From: Otis tarda | Taxonomy: Eukaryota > Chordata > Aves > Otidiformes > Otididae | Assembly (NCBI GenBank): GCA_026413225.1 | Contig: CM048591.1 | Location: forward strand, 72,628,052 to 72,692,051 | Direction: 5' to 3' | DNA: 64,000 nt | Shown: one piece after another, positions 12,055 through 23,093 of the stretch | Layout of the letters: each line of letters begins with the position of its first letter | Numbering within the stretch: the stretch's first letter is position 1 | Program-made: the position numbers and the translations under genes | Notes under the pieces: generated by a model | Databases searched by the model: none | The model's input: only the letters and a program-made list of their open reading frames with translations | Told to the model about the DNA's origin: nothing

Positions 12055-12143
12055 GAGAGTTCTTCATCACATGTTGTTTTCTGCTGCTCCTTCCTCCTCG
12101 GGGGAAGAACTCCTCACGTTCCATCGCTGCTCCAGCGTGGGGT

Positions 12144-12854
12144 TGTCACACTCTGATTTTGGATGAAAGGAAGGCCCACTTGACTTCTAACCAACCTCAG
12201 AAGAATCTGGGAGGCTAGGGGCGGCTAGACAAACCTCTCACACACCGAAGCGTGGTTTTGCTCATATTCTCAGGAACAGAATTAAGACTCAAAATGGGGT
12301 CAAGTGCCAGGTAACTTTATTAACCCGACAAGAAGTTCACAAATGCAAGAGAAAAGAGAGAAAGAAAGGAAAGAGGGAAAAGAGTTTCAGTTGCAATAGC
12401 TACCACCACGGAACTGCTGTGTCCTGATAGTCTAGTTGACTTGGTGGGGAAATGTTCCGTCCGATGTTAGTCGTTTCTGTCCTTTTATCATTCATCTTAT
12501 TCACGTCACATACTCCAAGAGCGGGTTTACTTGGCTGCACCTCTCAGCTGGCGGTGATACGCATGCCCAATACCTTCTCTGGGCCCCTCTGTTTTTCTGG
12601 CTTGGGTCTGGGTGCATACGTAGGGGTAAGGCTAAATTTTGCAGAATCAGCTCTGCATTCAGGTTTGTGGGAAAACAGGAGGAAAAAACAGGAAGCTCCC
12701 AGTCCTGTGGCTTGATTGGCTTGCAAGATAAGGGAATCATCTTGCAGGAAAACAGGAAGACTCCAGTCCTATGGTTTGACTGATGTACCATTGTTTAGGT
12801 GGTGGTTTGATACTTCGACAATATTGAGACTAACATTTGACACAGTCTTTCGCA
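12144..12854 (-). mobile_element. LTR family B, inserted into LTR A copy 3
   Basis: About 711 bp of unrelated LTR-like sequence interrupts the family-A LTR. On the plus strand it begins TGTCACACTCTG and ends GTCTTTCGCA, giving TG...CA ends on the minus strand. Flanking 5-mers are ggggt and gtggt, a possible target duplication with one mismatch. An AATAAA signal on the minus strand (12316-12321) followed by a short tail fits the R/U5 order of a minus-strand LTR. A solo LTR with no internal genes is the simplest reading. The exact right edge could be as early as 12844. Confidence 0.6.
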
Positions 12855-13400
12855 GTGGTCCCTCCCACGGGCCGCAGTCCTTCACAAACTGCTCCGGCTC
12901 GGGTCATTTTTCCACAAGGTGCAGTCCCTCAGGAACAGGCTGCCCCAACGCGGGCCCTCCATGGGCCACAGCCTCCTTCAGGCATCCACCTGTCCCGACA
13001 TGGGGTCCTCCATGGGCTGCAGGGGGATCTCTGCTCCTGCGGGGGCCTCCATGGGCTGCAGGGGCACAGCCAGCCTCACCAGGGGCTGCACCACGGGCTG
13101 CAGGGGAATCTCTGCCCACAGCACCATTACTGCTCCCCCTCCTGCTTCACTCACCTCGGTGCCTGCAGCCACTCCTCTCACAAGAAATCCTTCACAATTG
13201 GCTCAGGCAGACGCCTCTCCGGTTCCCTTCACAGCTCCTCTCCTCCCTTTTCTCGGCTGGGCCCAGTCGGGCCCAGGCGGCTGCCCAGCGGGAGGCCAGA
13301 GGGTGAGGGCTGCAAGGCCCACAAGGCTCAAGCTTCCCCCTCTTTGCCTGCGCTTTTAACTCTTCTCTTTTTTTTTTTTTTATTTTCACCTGTTGATTAC

Positions 13401-13421
13401 GTTATCACAGAGCTGTTATCA
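13401..13421 (-). promoter_or_regulatory. Paired TGATAAC motif in LTR A copy 3
   Basis: On the minus strand TGATAAC occurs twice, at 13415-13421 and 13401-13407, again 14 bp apart, at the position equivalent to the pair in the two plus-strand copies. Retention in this most diverged copy suggests the pair is an original part of the LTR U3 region. Confidence 0.5.
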
Positions 13422-13558
13422 CTGCACTGACTGGCTCAGCCCTGGCCAGCAGTGAGTGGGCCGTAGACCCAGCTGGGTCCACCAGACAAAGGGGAAACTT
13501 CTTTCAGCTTCTTGCAGAAACTGCCACCGTAGCCCCCTCCGCTAGACAAAAACAAACA

Positions 13559-14035
13559 GAAGTCTTGTTAACTTAGGACTGGGAAAATCTTACTGAATGG
13601 AGGATATTGTCTTAAGTTTTGGATACGTGCAAGGGCATCCAAAAGGGCAATTGTCTTTACGGAGAGCTGAGACGAAACTAAGTCTACTCGGTTACCAGAC
13701 GATCCTCCCCTTTCCAAGTAACTGTGAAAAAGAAGGGCAGAGTGAGGAGGAAAAGAAATTCTTGATGTTTCTGAAGAGTTTATCAAGACTGAAAGAGAGC
13801 AAATAGAGAAAATAAGAGTTTTATCTGCTGAGGATGTAGAGAAACACATACAGAAAATACAGATCTGGTGCTAAACTCAGGTCTTATTTATATCAGTAAA
13901 GTATATTGTAGAGTTAAAGTAGTCAAAGATGCAAAAGGTAACTAGGACTAAGTCAAGAAGTGTAGTGAAAATGAGAAAAAACATTAACAGAAAGTTATTA
14001 AAACATGCAAAGTTTAGACAACTTAGATAACTTAG
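13559..14035. other. Short non-coding interval
   Basis: About 480 bp between the minus-strand LTR and the second CR1. It contains no recognisable gene or repeat. Confidence 0.5.
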
Positions 14036-14772
14036 ACCTTGACAGGCTGGAGAGGTGGGCCCGTGCCAACCTCATGAAGTTCAACCAGGCCAAGTGCAAG
14101 GTCCTGCACCTGGGTCATGGCAATCCCAGGCACAAATACAGGCTGGGCGGAGAATGGATTGAGAGCAGCCCTGAGGAGAAAGACTTGGGAGTGCTGGTAG
14201 ACGAGAGGCTCAACATGAGTGGGCAATGCGCCCTTGCGGCCCAGAAGGCCAACTGCATCCTGGGCTGCATGAAGAGGAGCGTGGCCAGCAGGTCGAGGGA
14301 GGTGATTCTGCCCCTCTACTCTGCCCTGGTGAGACCCCACCTGGAGTACTGCGTCCAGTTCTGGAGTCCCCAACACAAGAAGGACATGGACCAGTTGGAA
14401 AGGGTCTGGAGGAGGGCCACCAAGATGATCAGAGGGCTGGAGCACCTCTCCTATGAGGACAGGCTGAGAGAGTTGGGGCTGTTCAGCCTGGAGAAGAGGA
14501 GGCTCCAGGGAGACCTGATAGCGGTCTTCCAATACCTCAAGGGGGCCTACAGGAAAGATGGGGAGAAACTGTTCAGTAGGGCCTGTTGTGATAGGACAAG
14601 GGGTAATGGGTTTAAATTAGAAGGAGCTAGGTTTAGATTAGATATTAGAAAAAAAATTTTTACAATGAGAGTTGTAGAGCACTGGAACAGGTTGCCCAGA
14701 GAGGTGGTGGATGCCCCATCCCTGGAAGTGTTCAAGGCCAGGCTGGATGAGGCTCTGAGCAACCTGATCTAG
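14036..14772 (+). pseudogene. CR1 ORF2 C-terminal fragment, open to its natural stop
   Basis: The frame runs from '[17 protein letters not shown]' through '[16 protein letters not shown]', '[17 protein letters not shown]' and '[16 protein letters not shown]' to the natural end 'EALSNLI'. This is the thumb and C-terminal region of CR1 ORF2p. The catalytic residues lie upstream of the truncation and are absent, so the product could not be an active enzyme. The C-terminal frame is intact here, which shows where the longer copy at 9.5 kb goes out of frame. The codons before 14036 in the same frame are unrelated flank. Confidence 0.9.
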
Positions 14773-14877
14773 TCAGGGATGTCCCTGCTCTTGCAGGGGG
14801 GTTGGACTAGATGACCTTTGAAGGTCCCTTCCAACTCTAACCAGTCTATGATTCTATGATTCTATGATTCTATGATT
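14036..14877 (+). mobile_element. Second CR1 copy of the same subfamily
   Basis: A CR1 fragment of about 842 bp, equivalent to 10185-11006 of the copy at 9.5 kb and differing from it at roughly 20 positions by eye. It ends in four or more ATTCTATG-type units, one of the clearest CR1 tails in the window. The 5' cut lies at the codons [12 protein letters not shown], so the catalytic reverse-transcriptase motifs are missing. It is an independent, shorter insertion and not a tandem duplicate, because the 5' flanks differ completely. Confidence 0.95.
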
Positions 14878-14879
14878 CA

Positions 14880-17224
14880 TCTTGTGTGGCTGGGTCCCTA
14901 TAAGGAGGCACTGTTGAATCTTTGAACTGCTAATGCACTAAGTGTGCTAAGGAAGGACTTTGAAAGTAGCATTTACTGATTATGGAGCCAGGTAAAAATT
15001 CATAAACAAGGTAAAAAAAAAAAAAATTCTTATTTTGTGGGGAAGAAGAAATTTCTGACAGAGACACTTTGCTGTTGCTGCATCTAGGCCACTAGCAATG
15101 CTCTGAGATTGTTTATGATGCCACAATTCTCCAGCATCCATGAGAAAAAAATTTTGAAGTTATACAACCCTCACATTAGGACTGAGATTACATTGACCTC
15201 TGCAAACGTTAAAGCAATATCTTGATCTCTTTTCTTTCTCAGAAATGCAAATATCTCTGTTTGCCCTAATGACATTATGTTAAATACCAGAAATCTGTTT
15301 TAGAAATGGAAAATAGGAGACAAAAAAGAAAAAAAAAGTATTTATAAACAATTTCAAGTTTGAGTGTGAAGAAAAATTATGGCTTTGACCACGGCTTTGT
15401 GCAGCAAACTGCAGTAGGCATTCAACAGGCTGCAATTCCCTGCCTGCCTACCCATCCAGAGGCAGATGTATCTATAATAGAAGTGGAAAAAAAGCATGTA
15501 CTTGCAGCTCAGCCACCTCAGTTCACAACCTGGTGTCTTTGCTCAGACTTCCCTTTGCCAGCATTAAACTCAAATATCTAAGTGAGCTGGCATGCAAGTG
15601 GTACTGTCATACATTCTTCTCCAGTGACTCTCTGCTGTGGAGGAGATAACCAATGTCTACCACGGTGAAGGACTCTTACCTGAGGGTAGGAGACTTTTTA
15701 TTGCTGGAGGTGGGTCCACCAGATTTCATCTGCAAGTAGTCTGGAGCTCTACAGGAAGATTTCTGTGGGAGAACCTTTCTGGTAGACTAGTTAATAGCTG
15801 TATGCCTGGCTACCATGACTCCATGTTTAACAGCATGATTTCTTTCATCCTCCCAGAGAAGTGTTTTTTTACTTGTCAAAGCCTGAAGCAGTAACACAAA
15901 ATGTTAACAGAGAGAGGATAGCTGTTTTCTGTAAGAGCGAAATGTTGACAACTTGCCTAGTAGCAAAACTGCCTTGAAAGATGCCTTTTGGTATCCACCA
16001 AGCTCACAAATTGGGAAGGATATTTTGTCAGGAAATACAACAATCTTGCCATTATCTCAACTGACGCTAATGACTATTTAAAGTCAGGTTATTAAGTTCC
16101 AGATTCTTCGTCTTCAGAATTTGACAATCTGGCTTCTCGTTGCTTTCAGTTATGGCCGGTGAATGCAATGCTTCCTAATGCCCAGTCTGTGTCACTGCAC
16201 TATAAATACCTAGTTCTGCAAGATGTTTAGGAATGCAAATGTCTTTAAGAAGATGAATGGAGTTGTGCACTCCCTGAGACTACTTTAATTGTTGACTATT
16301 GTGGTTAAGAAGAACACTGTGAAACTAGGTCTAATTCTCTCCCTAATTCACTGTTTTCCAGTAAACACAGAGATTGCAGGGAGGGTGATTGCCTACCAGG
16401 GAACAATGGGACTGTGAATAAAGTGACTATTCCCTTATTGCAGAGCTTGGTAAACGGAGAACAGAAGATCATATGGACTGAGAAGGCGAAAAACAACGGA
16501 ATTGATTTGTAAGAAGCATGACTTGGTGAGCAACAGGAACTCAGAGGCACAAGATTGGAGACTTGATCACGTTGAACTATAGCTATATGAAATCACCCTT
16601 AGAAATAACCAGAATATAAACAAGTAAAGGACCCTATATAGAATAGAGCTTTTCTTTAATGTTGCTATCTGCCATGGATATTGGATTTGAAATCCACTGT
16701 AACTGACAAGATAAAAATGAAAATGCCCATCTGCAGTATTCAGAATATTACAGTGAGATTCAATTCAGAAATTGCAGAAAGCTATAGAGAACATCTGTTG
16801 TCAGATAGGATTGTCAGGCAGGACTATCAAGTGTCTAAAGAACAGATGAAATTATTAGATTGTGGCCAGTATTAATGCAAAGTCAACATAAACTTTAGCT
16901 CTTTTGACTGCAGAATAGTTTTTCTAGTTTTAATTTTCTTCCAACAACAGAATCTATTCAAAATTCATTGGTGAGCTCTCTGTCAGTAGGGGAAAAGATA
17001 GTTTCACTATGAGTTTTCATTTGGAAAATTTGTTGGAGTATTTGTTTTATCCCGTCAATGCACTAAAGGGAGACTTGAATTGGAATTACATTGAAGACAT
17101 TGGCCATAGCAGGACCAGAACAGTTTTGTTTCCTGCACAAAATTCAAATGACACAGCAGTGGTCAAAACTGTCCCTCAGGTGAACAAAACCAGATTAAGC
17201 ACAGGTCCTGCGGTTTGCTTGTTT
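14880..17224. other. Non-coding DNA, no gene seen
   Basis: Unique-looking AT-rich sequence with several short A runs. No frame resembles a protein family I know, and I see no clear repeat. Confidence 0.55.
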
Positions 17225-17827
17225 TGTGGTTTAGCCCAAGTCACCACACAGTTTCTCATTCACCCTCCTCCTCCCCAGTGGGATGAAGGAGAGAAATGGG
17301 AAGAAATGAAAACTTGTGGGTTGACATGAAGACAGTTTACTAGAATAGCAAAGGAAAACTACAATAATAACAAAATATAAGGATATTAAAATATACAAAA
17401 TGAACACTGCACGATTTCTCACCACCCGGTGTCTCAATGACTGACACAGCCTGTCCCAAGCAGCAATCATGGAAATGAAACTGAGCAGCAAGCAAAGGAG
17501 TGAAAAGGAGCGAGAGAGTGATGACAGAGGGATATATGGATAGAGGTGGATGCCGCCTGCTGTGGGCAACTCCCGCTTATATACTGAGCATGACGTTTAT
17601 GGCATGAAATACTCTCTTTGGCTAGTTTGGGTCAATTATTCTGTCTGTCTTTCTCCCAGCTTCCTGCATCTGCATATTAGTGAGACTTGAAAAGCCAGAC
17701 AGTGTCCTTGGTCTTATTAGAACAACTCATATCATCAAGGTGTTTATCAGCATTCTTCAGACCCAAAATCCAAAACACACCACCTACTGAGAGGAAAATT
17801 AACTCCACCCTTGCCAAAACCAGGACA
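17225..17827 (-). mobile_element. Solo LTR, avian ERV family D
   Basis: Read on the minus strand, a 603-bp element opens TGTCCTGGTTTTGGC and ends GGGCTAAACCACA, the terminal pattern of a widespread avian ERVL-like LTR. A TATA box (TATATAAG on the minus strand, about 17576-17583) follows a U3-like segment, and the promoter-proximal part is shared with the plus-strand fragment at 19016-19110. No 5-bp target duplication is visible, so the ends have either drifted or been rearranged. No internal genes adjoin it. Confidence 0.75.
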
Positions 17828-18179
17828 ACACGTATGCACTTGCTTGTGCTAGCTTGAACCTGTTTATTCTAAAAATTTGTAAAGTAAAGGGCAAAATGGA
17901 GCAGACTTGCTCTGAAGAGGCAGTGTATATAATGGCCAGAGTGCTCCTGATTCAAGTGCTCCTCAGCAGAAAGAATACAAGAAACCTGAAGAAAACAATG
18001 TTTGAATTGCTGCAACAATTGAAGGAAGCGGTGCTCAGTGACACGTGGAGGCAAACAAGCAATGGGACATACACATTACGAATATTTCTCTATCCCAGCA
18101 ACAAATTACACTTTGAAATAACTGGAAGTTGTAAAAAAAAGAAAAAAAATGAATAAACAAACAGCAACAAAACTTCAAC
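17828..18179 (+). other. Unassigned sequence between two LTR pieces, A-rich end
   Basis: It contains a 100-codon frame (17854-18156) with no recognisable domain, ending in lysine codons from an A-rich run (about 18133-18149). The A-rich end could mark an old retroposed piece or could be chance. It lies between LTR D and the LTR E remnant and may be part of either. Confidence 0.3.
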
Positions 18180-19015
18180 CTTGATCCTCAGAGACAACTG
18201 CAGGTAATATTGTGACAGCGTGCTCCCCCCACTGCCCTGCCTGCCGACCTGACCACTTTTCCCATAACCTTGCCCAAACAATAATCACCAGTGGCAGTCA
18301 TGATGGATGTGTCTTGTCATCCACTTCAAGCATGTGGCTTAAAGTGGATTTGGGGGAGACTGAGAACAGCCCAATAGCAAAGGGCTAGTTATGGTAATGT
18401 GCCCACCTACCACAGTGCTTGTCAATGTACAACTCATGCCAAATTTGACAGAAATGAAGGTCTGCAATTGGTATGCAAATGTGACTATGAGTCAATTATA
18501 TTACTCCATAATTAGTGACCAAACCCAAGAGATCTTTGAGTTCTCCTGCATGGCAGCAAGCTGCACGTTGGGATCTCCCATTGAGTAGGGGTGCCTCTCA
18601 AGGTTACTCCTCAAGATTGAGAGAATCCTTGCCATAACAGATCCTCAGCAAGTGAATTGGGAATCAAAATGCTGGAACTTTGGAATCTTAGCTAAGTGAA
18701 ATATAAGATTGATTGTGCACATGTAATCCCTTAGGCATAAACCATTGGTGAAGCCTGGGACTAGGATTGGAGCCAGCTGCACCTAGACTCCTCTCTGAGA
18801 AGAAGTTAAGAAAGCAGGGGGTTTCTTTGTGAATGTCATGACCCAATGTGAGGGTCTTCCTGACAGTTTTGTCTGACTGTGTCCTCTATACAGTAAATAA
18901 TACAGTGTACTTTACAATCAAATCTTGTTACTGTCACATTTACAATTTATTATCAAATTTGTTAAATCACTGTTTTATATCTGTAAAGTATACTGGTGCT
19001 TCCCTCTTATGAGTG
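18180..19015 (+). mobile_element. Probable avian ERV LTR remnant, family E
   Basis: The stretch from about 18200 to 19015 reads like a plus-strand avian LTR. Landmarks are 'caaggttactcctcaagatt', 'ataacagatcctcag', 'ggcataaaccattgg', 'gggactaggattggagcc', then 'gtgagggtcttcctgacag' and 'tgtgtcctctatacag'. These match, from memory, a common avian ERV LTR in the same order; I cannot confirm the family name. Clear TG...CA ends are not visible and the left limit is uncertain. No internal genes are recognisable. Confidence 0.5.
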
Positions 19016-19110
19016 AGACAGACAGAAAAATTGACCCAAACTGGCCAAAGAGAGTATTCCATGCCATAAACATCATGCTCGGTATATAAGTGGGCGTTGC
19101 AGCAGGAGAC
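19016..19110 (+). mobile_element. Plus-strand fragment of LTR family D, promoter core
   Basis: About 95 bp match the minus-strand LTR D at 17225-17827 in opposite orientation: 'gacagacaga', 'attgacccaaact', 'ggccaaagagagtatt', 'gccataaacatcatgctc', then TATATAAG (19083-19090). Only the segment around the TATA box remains. It abuts LTR E directly, so either part of a D element was inserted and deleted, or E and D share this promoter module. Confidence 0.7.
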
Positions 19111-20804
19111 ATCCATGACAAATATGCAATATTATGTATTTTGCAAGATGTTTACTGCCTATCTGTAAAGAGGAAGGAAACAAATATTAACAGGGCCAGA
19201 CTCTCAGCAGGTGCTAATGTCTCAGAAGAGTGATTTAGACCAGTTGATATTCTTGATTGCAAGTCATCAGATTAAAAATCACACCACGGAAAGCTCTTCT
19301 GTCAGAGTGCATGAGTCTTCTAATATGCATGACATGAGGAAAAGAAGTTGTCTCAGGTTGACAATATCCAACCAATGATAACAGAAGACCTATTGGACTT
19401 ATAATGAAGAAATAATAGGTAATTACATTTCCACTTACTGTAAATAATAAGGTCTCTCTGGACAGCATCATGCCCTCAGGTGTACAGACTAGTGCTTATA
19501 TGTGCTTGTGTTCAGAAAGTCGAAAGAGAAAATATTATGAACACTGGATGATAGAAAACAGTAGATCTGTTGGGGTTTATCAGTACCAAAACAACTGTCT
19601 TTAATGTTGTTCTCACATAAAAATGCCTGACTACACAATTTTTACTTTTATTTTTATTCGTGAATAGCTTTTTTTCCCAGAAGTAAACGGATTAATCACC
19701 GTATAGTAAATTTTATATTAATAAAAAACCAGCATACTTGAAGCCAAATACACTGATCTCCAGTTACTGTAAGCTATAAAACTAATGCAAGCCAAAAAAT
19801 TAATATAATGAGGTGTTCCTCTGTGATGATATTCACTACAAAATAAAATATTACATATTTCACAGATCCTCTAATTAATTTCTTTAAAAATAAGTAAGTT
19901 GAAATGTTCTTTATAATTCTGTTTGAAATTATCTAAAGAAAATAAAATCAATAACTCAACACAACAAAATGTCTCTCTCTAATCCTATTCTTGATTAAGT
20001 TATCAACATTGCCTAGCTGAGTTGTATTTAAGAAGTGTCTTGTAAATTAAAAAGAGTGACCTGTCAATTCAAATTTATTCAGAGAAATGGAGGAGAAAGT
20101 GCCAGGATTTGTTTTGCAAGTTTTGATGACATATTGTTCCTAGAACTGATCTCACTCTTTCTGAAAAAAAAAAAAAACAAGGACACATTTCCCTTGAATT
20201 TTGGGAGACTGAAGACACATAAAATCCCTTCTCACCTTTTTTTAAAAAAAAAAACAGAAAATAAGGATTTCATTTATTAATTTATAGATTATACTGCCTT
20301 GTTGTGGTTTTAAGGGAAAACCTGAAACACAATGATTTTTTTTTTTTTTTAAATTGGTCTAACCCAACAACAAGGCAGCAGGATTTAGGAAACAGATACA
20401 TAGCTTTGATAGGACAAATACCTCTGGTCCAACATCTAATATTAACATTATGAAATAAAATTTCAAGCCTGACATGGCTGTGGAGAAAAGTCTTTAAATT
20501 CCTGATGGATCAACAAAACATTTTGCAGCATGCGGTGAAGGAGCAAAATCTGTCTACTTTATTGAAAGAAGGTGCACTATGTTGTAAATAAGCCTTTGAA
20601 GGCAGATTTTTCTGGTCATTAATGAACTCTGACTTTAAAGAGAACCCCAGTATGAACCCACCTCTAGGAATAAAACCAAATGCATTCAAAATGAAAATAA
20701 GGATTTTCAGAAGTCTAGACAATCCACTACAGAGAAGACATTAAGGAGTAAATGACTTTTCAGTGTCATGTTTCAAATATGTGGATGAAAGAAAAGAAAT
20801 ACAT

Positions 20805-20836
20805 CTGAGTGGTTTAAGTTCTGAGTGGTTTAAGCT
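20805..20836. repeat. 16-bp tandem duplication
   Basis: CTGAGTGGTTTAAGTT (20805-20820) is followed at once by a second copy (20821-20836) with one base different. It is a small slippage event. Confidence 0.8.
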
Positions 20837-22357
20837 TCCCAAATGAAGCCAACCAGGACTTGTATACTAAAAGTCCTCTTCTTGCAGTCTTTCATTCTCA
20901 CCACCACAGTTTTGTCATAGACTCAGCCTTTGGCGCCTATAGTTGCTGTCATAACCATGAGAAGATGAAGAATTTTAAAGTTTTCAAGCATAGTCTGCTG
21001 GCCTTGAGGAAGCAGGAGAGATGATAGATATTTCTCTTGGACCACTTAGAAAGCTGCATTCTGCTGAGGAAAATAGGAATTAGCAAACTGCTGCCTTACA
21101 TTCAGCTCTGTAGTTTCTATATTTGGGTTAAAAGGCTTCAGCTAGTGTTTGGGGTTTATCTTCATCTCTACAAATTTTTCCTGCTATTTCTGATGGATGC
21201 AAGATAGGGTTGTATCATAAAGAAAAGAAAAATTGAAGTGGTACTGATCATATTTAAAGTAGATTTAAGTGGGATTTTATGTTTTCCAGAGTAAGGAGCC
21301 ATTTCTTTCCTTGATTTTTTTTTTTTTGCTCTATTTTCTTTAAGTCAGGAACCACCCAATTGCCGTGACTCAGCAAATGCTGGAGGGTAATTATCTGTGA
21401 TTCTTTAAGTCCTGCCATGCCACATTCAACCATGGTCAGAAACTGAAACATTGGGTTTTATTTGTTTGTTTGTTTCAAAATAGAAGCAAGTAGACTACAA
21501 AATTGTAAAAGATTCTTTTAATAATTGATCACTTCCCATATAGTGTAAGTCGAGGTGTGTGTGTGTACATCATTAAAAGGTACAGCTGTAGACAAGTCAG
21601 ACACCTGTGACCCCTATGAGTTAAAGCGCACTAATGAAGAAGTAAATAACATAATCTTGTCTTGAACCACATAGACATAGTAAAATAGTGTAACCCAAAG
21701 TATACACAAACATTTAGTAGCCAGCCATAATGTGTAAGAACTTTAAATGTATATGAGAAATGTAAGTACCAAAGGGACAATGACGTTGTAGTTGCACTTA
21801 GAAAGCACCCACATAGCAAAGACTTTCCAGACAAAGGACAAGACAAACATAGGAACAGCAAGTAGGCAAGGCATACTGGTGTGAACACAGCGGAAAGATT
21901 ACTCACAAAAGGGAAAACAAGATAAACAACATTGTCAGTTGATTTGATCCTCTCTGCCAGTAAGGAGGTAAGTGGTGTAGAAGGACTAAATGTAAGCAAG
22001 GAGGGATGGGATAGAAAGAAGTTTGCTTCTTCTGTGCTCACTTCTCTAGTCAAGCCTGAGCACCTTAGTCCTAGCAACTTTGACCTCAGCAAAGTTATGG
22101 TTTCATCAGACCAACATAGCATCAACACTAACTGTATGGCATCTGCTCTCTGGTCTTTCATACCCACAGCTAATTTAGGATAGGTCTTGGAAACTTAACA
22201 GTTTGGCACACGGAGCAGTACGTAGTGAAAAATGCAAATACAAACCTTTAGAATAAAGGTATTTGCAATGAATGAATGCGATAAATTCCATTTTAAAATT
22301 TCAAACTGAACTGACTTTTGACTAAACACTCTGATCACAGTGATCTCTAACTCCCTG

Positions 22358-22401
22358 ATATACACATACACATATAAATACATATTTATATACATATATA
22401 T
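22358..22401. repeat. TA/CA-rich simple sequence
   Basis: Degenerate ATACACATA and ATATA units over about 44 bp. It is a low-complexity microsatellite-like tract. Confidence 0.6.
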
Positions 22402-22754
22402 TCAGTTACAACATCATTCTCTGTGCATAAAGACACACCGAGCTGTAGGACAGCACTGCACTTAAAGACCTACAGCAAATCCATACCCTTTTCTTGTCAG
22501 CTATTAAATACAAGGTAATACCTCAAATGTAAAAACTTACTCTGCATGTTATTTGGACTCCCAGGTGAGAAGAATGTCCTCTTCAGGCACAGATATAAAG
22601 ACATGAGACACTCTTGTGCTGACTGAGAGCAGCAGAAGAGAAATTACTGCCCTCCAGAAGTGACAGAAGAGTAAATGAAGCTGCTGTCTTTTTATTACTC
22701 TGTTCCTGGATCTAAGCATTATTGAGCCATGCTTTACTAATTAAACTCTCTAAG

Positions 22755-22788
22755 GTTATCTGTTTATTGTTATCTATAAACAGATAAC
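22755..22788. repeat. 13-bp perfect inverted repeat
   Basis: GTTATCTGTTTAT (22755-22767) is followed, after an 8-nt loop, by its exact reverse complement (22776-22788). The arms are about 70% AT. The stem-loop lies about 50 bp upstream of a CR1 tail but is not part of it. No terminal duplication or transposon body is associated with it. Confidence 0.6.
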
Positions 22789-22837
22789 AATGTTTGTGAT
22801 GGTGTAAGCTTTATTTCCTTGACTGGTATGTAAAGAG

Positions 22838-23093
22838 GCAATGGTTTTAAGCTGCGCCAGGGGAGATTCAGTCTGGACATTAGGAAATATTACTTCTCGG
22901 AAAGGGTAGTCAGGCACTGGAATGCACTGCCCAGGGAGGTGGTGGAGTCACCGACCATGGGGGTGTTCAAGAAACGTTTGGATGTTGTGTTGAGGGATAT
23001 GATTTAGCTGAGAAGTATTGGTGATGGTTGGACTGGATGATCTTTTAGGTCTTTTCCAATCTTGATAATTCTGTGAATAATCTGTGAATAATC
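22838..23093 (+). mobile_element. CR1 LINE 3' fragment
   Basis: About 255 bp matching the end of CR1 ORF2 and the 3' UTR. Landmarks are 'ggggagattcagtctggaca', 'actggaatgcactgcccagg', 'gaggtggtggagtcacc', then 'ggttggactggatgatctt' and a decayed tail 'ttctgtgaataatctgtg'. It belongs to an older subfamily than the 9.5-kb copy. It is 5'-truncated and has no intact frame. Confidence 0.9.

Larger units (their letters stand above)
12055..13558 (-). mobile_element. LTR family A, copy 3, diverged and split by LTR B
   Basis: In minus orientation this matches the family-A LTRs at 6775 and 30650. The left piece (about 12055-12143) matches the region around 'gggggaagaactcctcac' in reverse. The right piece (about 12855-13558) covers the GC-rich repeats, the paired TGATAAC motif and the 5' end of the LTR. 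It is clearly more diverged than the other two copies, so it is an older insertion or a sister subfamily. The outer U5-like end is missing or unrecognisable. No internal retroviral genes are visible nearby. Confidence 0.75.
19111..22837. other. Non-coding DNA, no gene seen
   Basis: AT-rich unique sequence with A/T homopolymers, a 16-bp tandem duplication (20805-20836) and a TA/CA-rich run near 22358-22401. Short frames do not resemble known proteins. Confidence 0.55.

Noticed and set aside
12716-13430. Pro/Ser/Gln-rich frames of nearly 200 codons
   Set aside because: They cross the junction between LTR B and LTR A and reflect GC-rich LTR repeats read in three frames.
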